Positions 9,164-18,609 of a DNA stretch of 64,000 nucleotides are shown here, piece by piece. The translations under genes were made by a program, and so were the position numbers. Within the stretch, counting starts at the first letter, position 1. Each line of letters opens with the position of its first letter. The notes beneath the pieces were generated by a model that saw only the letters and a program-made list of their open reading frames with translations, searched no databases and was not told the DNA's origin. The stretch is from Paraburkholderia aspalathi (GTDB lineage Bacteria > Pseudomonadota > Gammaproteobacteria > Burkholderiales > Burkholderiaceae): positions 62,001 to 126,000 of the forward strand of contig NZ_FPBH01000002.1 in NCBI RefSeq assembly GCF_900116445.1, in the 5' to 3' direction.

Positions 9164-10545
9164 CTATCTCCACCAGCGCAGCGGACGGCGCAGATGATGC
9201 CGCTCCAGCCGCACCGCGGCGCTCGCCTGGAGAAACGCGGGCATGCTGTCCAGCGGCCTGCCTTCGAGCCGCTCGCGCTCCTCGTCGGCCTCGACGGTCC
9301 TCGCCGGATCGATGAAAAACGCGGCCACGATCCCCACCCCGAGCAAGCACGCGGAAATCGTGAACGGCACGTTATAGCTGCCCGTCGTCTCAATCAAATA
9401 GCCGAACACGACGGGCGAGATCATGCCGGCGACGCCGAAGCCCGTATTCATCATGCCGCCCGCCGTGCCCGCGTAGCGACCGCCGATGTCTAGCGGCAAA
9501 GTCCACAACACCGGATTCGTGATCTCAAGAAAGAAGAACGACGCCGACAGGTACAGCACCGCCATCAGCGGATTGGTCGCAGACACCATCGGCAACAGAA
9601 ACACGAGCGAGCCGCCCATGCCCACCACCAGCACGGCGCAGCGCGCAAAGCGCAGCCGGCCGGTGCGCTTGTAAAGCCGATCCGAAACGACGCCACCCAG
9701 GGTGTCGCCGATCACGCCCGCGAGCAGCGGCAGCGCCGTGAACAGCGCCAGTTGCTTGAGATCGAAACCGCGGGCTTCCTTCAGGTACGAAGGCAACCAG
9801 GTGAGATAGACCCACAGCAGCCAGCCGTAACAGAAGTCGACGAACGTGACGAGCCACATACGACGGATCAGCTTGCGCCACGGCGTGGCCGCACGCTTGG
9901 CGCGTTCGCAGTCGCCCGCGCGATAGCCGATCTCGGCCGTTTCCTCAGGCGTCACACGCCGGTTCTGCTCCGGTGAGTTCGTAAAGACGCAGAGGTACAG
10001 CACCGTCCACGCGAGACTCGCCACGCCGAGCAGAATGAACGCGTCGCGCCAGCCGCCCGCCACCACCACCGCGAGCACGAGCGGCGGCGTGACCGCGCCG
10101 CCGAGGCGGGCGAAGCTATGGGTAATACCTTGTGCGAAACCCCGCTCCGCCACCGGCATCCAGTAGGTAAAGGCACGCGTCGCCGTCGGAAACCTCCGCC
10201 CTCGCCGATGCCCAGCGCGAAGCGCAACGCGACGAGCATTGCCACACTGCCGGCGAAGCCGGTGGCGAGCGTCGCCGCCCCCCAGATCAGCGACAGCACC
10301 GTCAACACCAGCTTCGGCCCGTACTTGTCCGACAGCCAGCCGCCGATGACCTGCATGAACGCGTACGGATAAGCGAAAGCGGAAAACACGAGGCCGAGCT
10401 GAACCGTCGTCAGACCCATTTCATGCCGGATGATAGGACCGGCCACGGCAATATTCACACGGTCGATGTACGAGATGAAATACATCAGGCACATGACGGC
10501 CAGGATGATGTGGCGCGTCTTCACACGCCGCTTGTGCGCTTGCAT
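9164..10545 (-). pseudogene. sauU: MFS transporter, probable sulfoacetate importer SauU, frameshifted
   Basis: An anion:cation-symporter-type MFS protein split over two frames. The 5' part (10545 down to about 10197) starts MQAHKRRVKTRH, carries the first four or so membrane segments and reaches RFALGIGEGG. The 3' part reads FPTATRAFTYWMPVAERG onward to 9164. The family sequence would run GEG..FPTATRAF, so about one base is missing (or two are extra) at roughly 10188-10197. With the shift repaired the protein is about 460 residues, normal for the family. Position downstream of a sulfoacetyl-CoA pathway pair matches SauU of Cupriavidus necator. A sequencing error cannot be excluded. Confidence 0.75.
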
Positions 10546-10700
10546 GCTGTCTCCTGTGTCTCTTATGTGACGCCGGGGGCGTCTGTGTTCGTTCGATCCG
10601 TACGTCGTACTGCGTCGCGCCGCGTACGCCTCGACTCGCGCCCTCCTCTGCTTGCTGGCGCGATCCGGGCATGCCGCTGCGCATGCCGATACGCGGCCCG

Positions 10701-12377
10701 TCAGGTGGGCACGAGCTTTAGCCGCTGCACCTTGCCCGATGGTCCGCGAGGCAGTTCCGCGATGAAGCGAAACTCCTTCGGCGTCTTGTAGCGGCCCAGT
10801 TCGCGTAGACAGTGCTCACGCAGATCCGCGATATCGAGCGCGCCCGCCCCCTCTGAAATGCGAGGCACGATGAAGGCGACGATCTCCTGGCCGTAAGCGG
10901 AATCCGGCACGCCCACCACCGCCGCATCCAGCACACCGGGGTGTTTGAGCAACGCTTCATCGATCTCGCGCGGGGCGATGTTTTCGCCGCCCTTGATGAT
11001 CAATTCCTTTGCACGGCCGTTGATGTAGAAATAACCGTCGCTGTCGCGATAGCCGAGGTCGCCGGTGCGCAGCCAGCCGTCGGCGGTAAAGGCCGCCCGC
11101 GTCTCTCCCGCGCGCTTGTAATAGCCGCGCATGACCTGTTCGCCACGCAGCACCAGTTCGCCGCATTCGTCGGCTGCGCATTCGCGGCCGTCACGGTCGA
11201 TCACCTTCGCTTCGCCGCCTGACGGCAGACCGATGCTGCCGATTCTCCGGCTTGCCGGGTCGTATGGATTGCTGAACATGGGGGCAGCGGTTTCGGTCAT
11301 GCCCATCGTTTCGATGATGCCGATTCCGAAACGCGCCTCGAACGCGCGGTGATGCTCGACCGGCAGCGCCGCCGACGCACTGCGGCAAAATCTCAGCGCG
11401 GACAGATCGGCCGTGCACGGTTCGTCGTTGTTGAGCAGATAGGCGACGATCGTCGGCACCACGTTGATCCATGTGCAACCGTGGCGCGCGACATCGCGCC
11501 AGTAGGTACGCGCGGAAAACCGCGGCGCCATGACCACCGACCCGCCATGAAAAAGCGGCGCAAGCAGCGTCACGACGAGACCATTGATGTGATAAAGCGG
11601 CAAGGCTGCGAAGACCCGGTCACCAGTGCCGAGCCGATGTTCGCGCGAGATATTGCGCGCATTGGCCAGCAGGTTTCGCTGGTCCAGCAGAACACCCTTT
11701 GGGGCGCCTGTGGTGCCGGACGTGTACATGAGTAGTGCTACGTCGCTCGCAGCCGGGTCGCCGGTTGTGGGCGTTTCGGTATCCCATGTTTCTATATGTT
11801 TCGCGTGTGCCTCGTATGTCGCACGTGACACACGCTGAGCCGGTTTTGCGTGCACATCCAAAGACACTGCCGCTTCCGCCAGCACGGGTTCGACGGAGGT
11901 CGGCACCGGTGCAACATCGGCATCGGGCGACGTCCGCAACAACGCGATGTCGCGGGTCAATCCCTGCTCGCGCAACTCCGCGATCGCGCCCGACATCGCC
12001 GCGTGCGTCTCGCCGGAAACGAAAACCATGCGCGTGTCCGAATGCTCCACGATGTAGCGCAACTGCGACGGCTGGCACAAGAGATTGAGCGGATTGGCGA
12101 CGAGCCCGCTGTACATCGCCGCGAGCAGCAGCCTTGCCGTATGGATGCCGTTGCCCATGAAGACCGACACGACATCGCCGGCCTGCAAGCCTGCTTCCTG
12201 GAAAACCGTCTCGAGCGCACGGCAGTCGTCGCGCAGTTCCGCGAAGGTCAGCACGTCGGGCCGCAGCACAGCGCCGCCGTCTTCAGCACATTCAGGCGCG
12301 GCCAGCAGGAATGGCTTGTCGGGATACTGCGCAGCACGCGCGTCGATCAGCGCACGGATGGTGTGAGGCGTCGTCAT
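10701..12377 (-). CDS. sauT: AMP-forming CoA ligase, probable sulfoacetate-CoA ligase SauT
   Basis: A 558-residue ANL-superfamily ligase. The adenylate-binding loop YTSGTTGAPKG is at 218-228; the late GWLRTGDLGYRD and the KELIIKGGENI hinge are also present, with the C-terminal lysine in GPSGKVQ. It would activate a carboxylate to its CoA thioester. The ATG at 12377 overlaps the stop of the preceding dehydrogenase gene as ATGA, which decides the start. Pairing with an acylating aldehyde dehydrogenase, an MFS importer and a divergent IclR gene is the sauRSTU layout of C. necator, hence sulfoacetate. An insert of about 30 residues precedes the P-loop. Confidence 0.75.
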   Translation of the reverse strand: MTTPHTIRALIDARAAQYPDKPFLLAAPECAEDGGAVLRPDVLTFAELRDDCRALETVFQEAGLQAGDVVSVFMGNGIHTARLLLAAMYSGLVANPLNLLCQPSQLRYIVEHSDTRMVFVSGETHAAMSGAIAELREQGLTRDIALLRTSPDADVAPVPTSVEPVLAEAAVSLDVHAKPAQRVSRATYEAHAKHIETWDTETPTTGDPAASDVALLMYTSGTTGAPKGVLLDQRNLLANARNISREHRLGTGDRVFAALPLYHINGLVVTLLAPLFHGGSVVMAPRFSARTYWRDVARHGCTWINVVPTIVAYLLNNDEPCTADLSALRFCRSASAALPVEHHRAFEARFGIGIIETMGMTETAAPMFSNPYDPASRRIGSIGLPSGGEAKVIDRDGRECAADECGELVLRGEQVMRGYYKRAGETRAAFTADGWLRTGDLGYRDSDGYFYINGRAKELIIKGGENIAPREIDEALLKHPGVLDAAVVGVPDSAYGQEIVAFIVPRISEGAGALDIADLREHCLRELGRYKTPKEFRFIAELPRGPSGKVQRLKLVPT

Positions 12378-13819
12378 TTGCCATACCTCACGAAGAAATC
12401 CCCGAGTACGTCGTCCAGTTCGGGGACGCGCTCTTCGATCGGGTAGGCCACGCGCGTGATGTTCAGGTAATGCTGAAAGTTGAGGTTGCTCGAGAAATTG
12501 TTGCGGCCCCACGTTCCACATCCCATCGAAAGCGAGAATGGCAAGCCGTTATCGAAGTTGCCGCCGGTCGCAAGGCAATGCGCCTGATTCACGATCACGC
12601 GCGCAACCGGCAACGCTGAACCGAGCAGCTCCGCCTGGCCCGCGTCGCTGGAGTGCAGGCCGACCGAGTGTCCCGCACCCATGTAGCCGTAGATGCCGCG
12701 CACGATGTCGGCAGCGGCGTCGAAGGTTTGCGCGCGATAAACAGTCAGCACCGGCGCAAGCTTCTCGCCCGAGAAGGGGTAATCAGCGCCGAAGCCGGTC
12801 TCCTCCACCATCAGAAACGCGGGCTCGCGTGCGGCGATGTCGTCGAGTCCCGCCGCGCGTGCAATCGCCGTGGCCGAGCGCGCGGTGCAATGTGCCGCCA
12901 GCTTGCCGTTCGACCACAAGGCGGCCTGCAATTGCGCCTTTTGTGCGGCGTCGAGCATCACGCCGCCGCAGGCAGTCAGTTCGGCCAGCATGTCTGCGTA
13001 CACCGCGTCTTCGATCACGACGCTGTTTTCGGATGAACAACTCGTAGCGTTGTCGAACGTTTTCGAGCGCGCGATCTTGTGCGCCGCATCGTGCAAATCG
13101 GCAGACGCCGTGACGATCGACGCAACGTTCCCTGCGCCCACGCCGAACGCAGGCGTTCCGCTGGCGTAGGCCATCCGCACATTCGCCTGCGAGCCGGTCG
13201 CCACGACCAGATCGCACTGCCGCATCAGTTCAGCGGTGGCCGCCTTGCTGATCGGTGCCGGCAACATCTGGACAAGGTCGGCCGCGAGCCCGACTCTGGC
13301 GAATTGCGCGTGAATGAATTCGATCAGCAGCGCGCACGACGAATAGCCCTTCGGAGAAGGCGCCACGATGACCGCATTGCCGCATTTGAGCGCGTTGACG
13401 ATCTTGTTGATTGGCGTGGCCGCCGGATTGGTGGACGGTGTGATCGCCGCCACCACGCCGACCGCCCGCGCGATCTCAACGATGCCGGTGGCCTCATGAC
13501 GCGCGATCACACCCGTGGTCTTCTGCCCGCGCAAATCGCGCAACAGCCCGAGCGTCTTGCGATAGTTCTTGCGGAACTTGTCGTCCGCGTTGCCGAGACC
13601 GGTGTCGCGCACCGCCAGCTCGGCAAGCCGTCGGTTGCGGGCGGGCTCCATGATCGCCCACGCGGCAGCAGCGGCGGCGGCATCGAGCACGTCCTGCCCC
13701 GCGACCTCGAATTCGCGCTGTGCGGCGCGCGCACGCCCGACCAGTAACGCGACGACGCGCTCGACTTCGCTGTGTGTAGCAGCGTGCGCAGCTTCCGCTT
13801 CTGTGGCCCTAACGTTCAT
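12374..13819 (-). CDS. sauS: Acylating aldehyde dehydrogenase, probable sulfoacetaldehyde dehydrogenase SauS
   Basis: A 481-residue CoA-acylating aldehyde dehydrogenase of the EutE/AdhE type. Cys261 in the FDNATSCSSE segment is the catalytic cysteine, and TPSTNPAATP (128-137) is the cofactor region. In the sulfoacetate pathway it reduces sulfoacetyl-CoA to sulfoacetaldehyde. The frame is open to 13987, but the ATG at 13819 has GGAG eight bases upstream and begins at family length. It is first in the operon and divergent from an IclR regulator. An ordinary acetaldehyde dehydrogenase role is possible, but the neighbours favour sulfoacetate. Confidence 0.8.
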   Translation of the reverse strand: MNVRATEAEAAHAATHSEVERVVALLVGRARAAQREFEVAGQDVLDAAAAAAAWAIMEPARNRRLAELAVRDTGLGNADDKFRKNYRKTLGLLRDLRGQKTTGVIARHEATGIVEIARAVGVVAAITPSTNPAATPINKIVNALKCGNAVIVAPSPKGYSSCALLIEFIHAQFARVGLAADLVQMLPAPISKAATAELMRQCDLVVATGSQANVRMAYASGTPAFGVGAGNVASIVTASADLHDAAHKIARSKTFDNATSCSSENSVVIEDAVYADMLAELTACGGVMLDAAQKAQLQAALWSNGKLAAHCTARSATAIARAAGLDDIAAREPAFLMVEETGFGADYPFSGEKLAPVLTVYRAQTFDAAADIVRGIYGYMGAGHSVGLHSSDAGQAELLGSALPVARVIVNQAHCLATGGNFDNGLPFSLSMGCGTWGRNNFSSNLNFQHYLNITRVAYPIEERVPELDDVLGDFFVRYGK

Positions 13820-13941
13820 ACGGTTCACTCCGGACTGAAAAAATTGGCGTTGGTACCAATCTAGTGAGCCGTACCTGCTTCGGAGTCCCGTTTTTTGAAC
13901 TATCCCTTGCGCTAAGCGGGCCAGAATCGAAAAGTGCGAAA

Positions 13942-13965
13942 TTCGGGACTTTCCATAGTCCCGAA
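13942..13965. promoter_or_regulatory. Perfect palindrome, candidate SauR operator
   Basis: TTCGGGACT (13942-13950) and AGTCCCGAA (13957-13965) are perfect 9-bp arms around TTCCAT, between divergent sauS and sauR. A further half-site AGTCCCG lies at 13884-13890. The site is 55 bases from the sauR start and 122 from sauS, suited to control of both promoters by the IclR protein. Binding is inferred. Confidence 0.6.
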
Positions 13966-14020
13966 AACTAAACAGACCGATGCACAATCCAACCTATAAC
14001 TACGACATTGAGGAGACAGC

Positions 14021-14785
14021 GTGACGACTTCGAATCAATCGAATGCGGCAGCCGTACGCGCATTTCGCGTACTCGAGACGTTGGCTGAGGCAAGCGGCCC
14101 GCTTTCCATGACGGATCTCGTCCATGCCCTCGAACTGCCCAAGCAGACCGTGCATCGCATTCTGGTGCAGTTGATGGATGCGTGGCTGGTCACGCGCAGC
14201 GCCGGCGACCGGCTGTATGAGTGTTCGCCGCGCGTGCGCATGCTGGCGGTCAATGTGCTGATGCATGCGGGCCCGGCCGCTGCCCGCCATGTGCTGCTTG
14301 AACAGCTGGTGGCCAAAATCGGCGAGACCTGCAATCTGACGATGCTGGCCGGCAACGACGTGGTCTATGTGGACCGGGTGGAAACGGAGTGGCCGCTGCG
14401 CATGCACCTTCAACCCGGCTCGCACGTGCCGCTGCACTGTTCGGCAAGCGGCAAGCTGTTGCTCAGCTTTCTTCCCAAAGACCGGCGCGAACGGGTGATC
14501 GAAACCTTGCCGCTGCGCGCCTATTCCGAGCGGACGATTACGGATCGCGGCGAGCTACGCAAGGAGTTGACCATCACGCGGCGGCGCCAGCTCGCGATCA
14601 ACAATCAGGAACATTTGCAGGGGCTCATCGCGATCGCGGTGCCGGTCATGCTGGATCGCAATCGCGCGTGCGCGGCCATCGCCGTCCAGGCGCCCGTCGG
14701 GCGGGTGGTACTCGACGATCTGCTGGCCTTCCTGCCCGATCTGCGGCTGGCCGCGGAGGAAACCGCCAAGACATTCCGGCAGTAG
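14021..14785 (+). CDS. sauR: IclR-family regulator, probable SauR
   Basis: A 254-residue IclR protein: winged helix at about 10-70 (SMTDLVHALELPKQTVHRIL) and ligand-binding domain after it with the GETCNLTMLAG, SHVPLHCSASGKLLL and INNQEHLQG signatures. The GTG at 14021 is preceded by AGGAG at a five-base gap, which decides the start. It is divergent from sauS and shares the promoter region with the palindrome at 13942, so it most likely controls sauSTU. IclR proteins in such settings may activate or repress; the sequence does not tell which. Confidence 0.8.
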   Translation: MTTSNQSNAAAVRAFRVLETLAEASGPLSMTDLVHALELPKQTVHRILVQLMDAWLVTRSAGDRLYECSPRVRMLAVNVLMHAGPAAARHVLLEQLVAKIGETCNLTMLAGNDVVYVDRVETEWPLRMHLQPGSHVPLHCSASGKLLLSFLPKDRRERVIETLPLRAYSERTITDRGELRKELTITRRRQLAINNQEHLQGLIAIAVPVMLDRNRACAAIAVQAPVGRVVLDDLLAFLPDLRLAAEETAKTFRQ

Positions 14786-14931
14786 CGCCGAAATAGCGCG
14801 CCGCAGCGCATTCCGAAAAACGGGATGATCTGCGCTGGAATTACACGCCGGATCTGCCCCAATCCTGCGAAAACCTTGGCCGACAAAGGCACACGGTACA
14901 ATGACGCCGATCCATTTTCCGGAACGGCACC

Positions 14932-15684
14932 ATGACTAAAGCGGATACTCCCACCCTGCGCGCGTTCGCCCTGCTGGAACATCTCGTCCGCGCCGAAGGT
15001 CCGGTGTCGCTAGCCGACATTGCTCAGGACGTCGATCTACCCAAGGCTTCGCTGCATCGCATGCTGGCTTCGCTCGAAGCCGGTGGTCTCGTGATCCGCG
15101 AACCCGGTCAGAAGAATGCCTACGTGATCGGGCCGCGTCTCGCGCAACTCGGTCTTGGCGTCATGATGCACTCGGGTGCCCGCCGGTTGCGGCATGCGAT
15201 CCTGTCGAATCTGGTGGCCGATCTCGGCGAGACCTGCAACCTTACGATGCTGCACGAAACCGAGGTGCTCTACCTCGACCGGCTCGAAGCGCCCTGGCCG
15301 TTGCGGCTCGATCTCAAGCCCGGCTCGCACGTACCGGCGCATTGCAGCGCGAGCGGCAAGCTGCTGCTGGCCATGCTGCCGCGCGAACAACGCAGCGCGC
15401 TCGTCCGCACGCTGAAGCTCGAACGCTTCACGCCGAATACCATCACCGACCCCCAACTGCTCGAAGCGGAACTCGACCGCACCGCGCACAAGCGCATCGC
15501 CATCGACAATGAGGAATTTGTCGCTGGCATCGCGTGTGTCGCCGCGCCGGTGATGGATGAGAACAACACCTGCATCGCGGCGATCGCCGTTCATGCGCCG
15601 GTTTCGCGGGCGCCGCTGTCGCGCGCCCTCGAGTTCGTGCCGCGCCTGCAGGAAGCCGCTCAGCAACTCGCTAAAACGTTCTAG
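14932..15684 (+). CDS. IclR-family regulator (second copy)
   Basis: A 250-residue IclR protein similar in layout to its neighbour at 14021: winged helix with VSLADIAQDVDLPKASLHRML, then GETCNLTMLHE, SHVPAHCSASGKLLL and IDNEEFVAG. It is 146 bases after the first IclR gene with its own upstream gap and is convergent with tauR. Its target is not evident; the palindrome shared by the xsc and cobS-like promoters is a candidate because it has no other obvious regulator nearby. The two IclR genes may be old duplicates, though the sequences have diverged well. Confidence 0.85.
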   Translation: MTKADTPTLRAFALLEHLVRAEGPVSLADIAQDVDLPKASLHRMLASLEAGGLVIREPGQKNAYVIGPRLAQLGLGVMMHSGARRLRHAILSNLVADLGETCNLTMLHETEVLYLDRLEAPWPLRLDLKPGSHVPAHCSASGKLLLAMLPREQRSALVRTLKLERFTPNTITDPQLLEAELDRTAHKRIAIDNEEFVAGIACVAAPVMDENNTCIAAIAVHAPVSRAPLSRALEFVPRLQEAAQQLAKTF

Positions 15685-15694
15685 CGCGGCCCGC

Positions 15695-17221
15695 CTATTC
15701 CTCGGGCTGCTGCGCGCGCACAAGCTCCGCGAGCAGGCGCACGCCCTCATCGATCTTTTCGAGCTTGATGGCCGAAAAGCCCATCCGGAAGCAGTGGTTC
15801 TGCTCCAGTCCCGTCATGAAGAAAACCCGGCCGAGCTCGATCAGGATGCCGTGTGCCTGCGCATCCGCGGCGAGCTGTGTCGCATCGAGCCACGGCGGCC
15901 CTTCGACCCAGCACGACGCGCCACCGCCGACCGGCAGATAACGCGCTTCCGGAAGGTGCGTGTCGAGCGCCGTCATCAGCGCCTGCGCGCGTTCCCGATA
16001 GGCGTGAGCGAGCCGCCGCAGCAGCGCATCGTGGTGCCCGAGCGCCAGAAAGGTGGCAAAGGCGCGTTGAATATAGGCGGCCGGATGCCGCACCATCAGG
16101 CGCCGCAGCGCGCGCAATTCGCGGACCAGTTCGCGCGGCCCGACGATATAACCCAGCCGCAACCCGGGCGCAAACGTCTTCGACAAACTGCCGATATAGA
16201 TCACCCGGTCTGCGGTATCCAGGCTCTTCAACGCCGGATGCGGTGTGCCTGAGAAGTTGTTTTCACTCTCGTAGTCGTCCTCGATCAGGACGAAGTCATG
16301 GGCCTGCGCCTGTTCCAGCAGCGCATGACGCCGCTCGATGGGCATGGTGGCCGTGGTCGGGCACTGATGACTCGGCGTCACATAGACGTAATCGCATTGC
16401 GCGAGCAGATCGGCGTCCTCGGCCGGGCGCACGCCGCCGCTATCCACAGGCAGCGGCTGCAGCCGCGCATTGCGGTTCTCGAAGATATTGCGGGCATCCG
16501 GATAGCCGGGGTTTTCGAAACCAATCGTGGTCCGCTCGCTCGCGAGCAGATCCGCGATCAGATAGAGCGCCTGCTGGCAGCCGATCGTCACGACGATTTC
16601 GTCGGGCATCGCAAACACGCCGCGCCGCGGCAGCACTCGTGTGCGGATCTGCTGGATCAGCGTATCGTCATCGCGTTCGATCAGATCCGGCGCCCAGTTG
16701 CGAATCTCCATCACCGACAGCGCTTTCATGCAGCATTCGCGCCAGTCGTTAGTCGGAAACAGCGACTGGTCGAACTGCCCGTAGATAAAGGGGTATTCGT
16801 AGCTCAGCCAGTTGCCCGGCTTGACGATATTGCGCTGCGAGGACGGCCGTCTTCTGACGCGCTGGTCCCAATCCGGCCTTGCGAGCGCCTCGTTGGCCGC
16901 CTGTCCAGGGACCGTCTGCAGCGGCGCAAATTCGTGCCGCCCCTCGAGGATGGCCGGGTTGACGAAATGCCCGCTGCGCTCACGCGAAAGCAGATAGCCC
17001 TCCTCAACCAGTTGCTGGTAAGCCAACACGACCGTATTGCGCGCAACGCTCAATTGGTCGGCCAGCTCCCGGCTGGACGGCAGCGCGTGATTCGGCAGCA
17101 GTTGGCCGTCCAGAATCGCGGCCACCAGCATCTGGCGAATCTGACCCTGGAGGCTCATGTTCGACTCGGGTGAGCGCTGGAACCGCTGGGTCCATAGGGC
17201 CACCGAGGTGCGACTTGCCAT
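15695..17221 (-). CDS. tauR: MocR/GntR regulator with aminotransferase domain, probable TauR
   Basis: A 508-residue MocR-type regulator: GntR winged helix at about 20-90 (LPSSRELADQLSVARNTVVL), then a fold-type I aminotransferase domain with the PLP lysine at Lys348 (SLSKTFAPG). TauR of this type activates taurine genes in Rhodobacter. It is divergent from tauA with 297 bases between. AGGAGAAAGC in front of the ATG at 17221 decides the start. The effector is presumably taurine or its PLP adduct. Two-box elements upstream of tauA and of the aldehyde dehydrogenase gene are its likely sites. Confidence 0.85.
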   Translation of the reverse strand: MASRTSVALWTQRFQRSPESNMSLQGQIRQMLVAAILDGQLLPNHALPSSRELADQLSVARNTVVLAYQQLVEEGYLLSRERSGHFVNPAILEGRHEFAPLQTVPGQAANEALARPDWDQRVRRRPSSQRNIVKPGNWLSYEYPFIYGQFDQSLFPTNDWRECCMKALSVMEIRNWAPDLIERDDDTLIQQIRTRVLPRRGVFAMPDEIVVTIGCQQALYLIADLLASERTTIGFENPGYPDARNIFENRNARLQPLPVDSGGVRPAEDADLLAQCDYVYVTPSHQCPTTATMPIERRHALLEQAQAHDFVLIEDDYESENNFSGTPHPALKSLDTADRVIYIGSLSKTFAPGLRLGYIVGPRELVRELRALRRLMVRHPAAYIQRAFATFLALGHHDALLRRLAHAYRERAQALMTALDTHLPEARYLPVGGGASCWVEGPPWLDATQLAADAQAHGILIELGRVFFMTGLEQNHCFRMGFSAIKLEKIDEGVRLLAELVRAQQPEE

Positions 17222-17360
17222 GCTTTCTCCTGATTTTTATAGGCGGGGCCCACCCGCGCAAAGGCGGACACCGGCATTGTGAACGCGCAAAAAAGCGTGA
17301 GCCACCAGCCCGGCCGGCTGCCGGCGAGATCGGCGCAACGGCCCACTCTGGTGCAAGGGT

Positions 17361-17393
17361 GTGGACTCAACGATCAGCCACGTCTGGCCCTAA
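17361..17393 (+). promoter_or_regulatory. Candidate TauR two-box site upstream of tauA
   Basis: GTGGACTCAA (17361-17370) and CTGGCCCTAA (17384-17393) are 10-mers 23 bases apart, start to start, in the tauR-tauA gap. Both resemble the CTGGAC-type direct repeats I recall for Rhodobacter TauR. The same arrangement recurs at 20354-20386, which is the main support. Confidence 0.65.
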
Positions 17394-17518
17394 CCCGCAA
17401 CATTTTTTACTGACGATACTCGCATCACCCCATTGCCGGCGATTGGGACAAGCCCCCGTCGGCGAAGGTTGGATTCACGTGTACTCGCGTGCCTGCACGG
17501 CCATTCTGGAGACCTACG

Positions 17519-18577
17519 ATGAAAAGCGACAACCCCCAAAAGCTGTCCCGCTGGTTCGGCCATCTGACGCGCCGCATGACGGTAGCGGCATTCGCAGCAC
17601 TCGCCTGCGTGGTGGCGCCAGCCAGTCACGCGCAGGACAAGGAGGTCACGATAGCCTATCAACAGATCGTCGACCCATGGGTCGTCGCGATCGCGAGCGG
17701 CTCCATCGAGAAGGACACGGGCTACAAGATCAACTGGCGCCAGTTCGAATCCGGCGCGAAGGTCGCGACCGCCATGGCGTCGGGCGACGTGAAGGTCGGC
17801 GTGATCGGTTCGAGCCCGCTCGCCGCCGCAGTCAGCCAGGGCCTCGACCTGCAGCTCTTCTGGATTCTGGACAACATCAACCAGGCCGAGGCGATGGTCG
17901 TACGCAACGGCTCCGGCATCACCAAACCAGCCGATCTGAAGGGCAAGACGATCGGCGTGCCGTTCGTATCGACGACGCACTATCACACCATGTTCGCGCT
18001 GCAGCATTGGGGCATCAATCCGTCCGAGGTGAAGATCCTCAACATGCAGCCGAACCAGCTGGTCGCAGCGTGGGAGCGCGGCGATATCGACGCCGCCTAC
18101 GTGTGGGACCCGGCGCTCGCGCAATTGAAGAAGAACGGCAAGGTCCTGATTACGTCCGGCGACCTGTCGAAGCTCGGCAAACCGACCTTCGACGGCATTG
18201 CTGTCGATCGCCAATGGGGAGAGGCGCATAAGGACTTCATGGCAAAACTCGTGAAAGCCATCGCCGACGCCGACGATCAATACCGCAAGAACACGGCGCA
18301 ATGGAATGCGACTTCGCCGCAGGCTACGGCCATCGCCAAGATGATCGGCGGCTCGCCGGCCGACGTGCCGGAATCGCTCTCGCTCTATGCGTTCCCGACG
18401 CTCCAGGAGCAGGCCTCATCGCAATGGCTGGGCGGCGGCAGTGCCGGCCGCGCCACCTTCGCGCTGAAGGACACGGCGAACTTCCTGAAGGATCAGAAAC
18501 AGATCAGCGCGGTGTTGCCCGATTACTCGAAGTTCGTGACCCCGGCTTACGCCGAAGCGGCAATGAAACTCAAATGA
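17519..18577 (+). CDS. tauA: Taurine ABC transporter, periplasmic binding protein
   Basis: A 352-residue solute-binding protein of the TauA/SsuA family. Residues 1-43 form a long basic then hydrophobic signal ending SHAQD. The mature part opens KEVTIAYQQIVDPWVVAIASG, typical of TauA. It delivers taurine (or a related sulfonate) to the TauBC pump. GGAG eight bases before the ATG at 17519 decides the start over the ATG at 17489. It is first in an operon with tauB and tauC and has the candidate TauR site about 130 bases upstream. Confidence 0.9.
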   Translation: MKSDNPQKLSRWFGHLTRRMTVAAFAALACVVAPASHAQDKEVTIAYQQIVDPWVVAIASGSIEKDTGYKINWRQFESGAKVATAMASGDVKVGVIGSSPLAAAVSQGLDLQLFWILDNINQAEAMVVRNGSGITKPADLKGKTIGVPFVSTTHYHTMFALQHWGINPSEVKILNMQPNQLVAAWERGDIDAAYVWDPALAQLKKNGKVLITSGDLSKLGKPTFDGIAVDRQWGEAHKDFMAKLVKAIADADDQYRKNTAQWNATSPQATAIAKMIGGSPADVPESLSLYAFPTLQEQASSQWLGGGSAGRATFALKDTANFLKDQKQISAVLPDYSKFVTPAYAEAAMKLK

Positions 18578-18609
18578 CGTAGGCCGGTTCCGTCGAATCA
18601 GGAGGCAAC

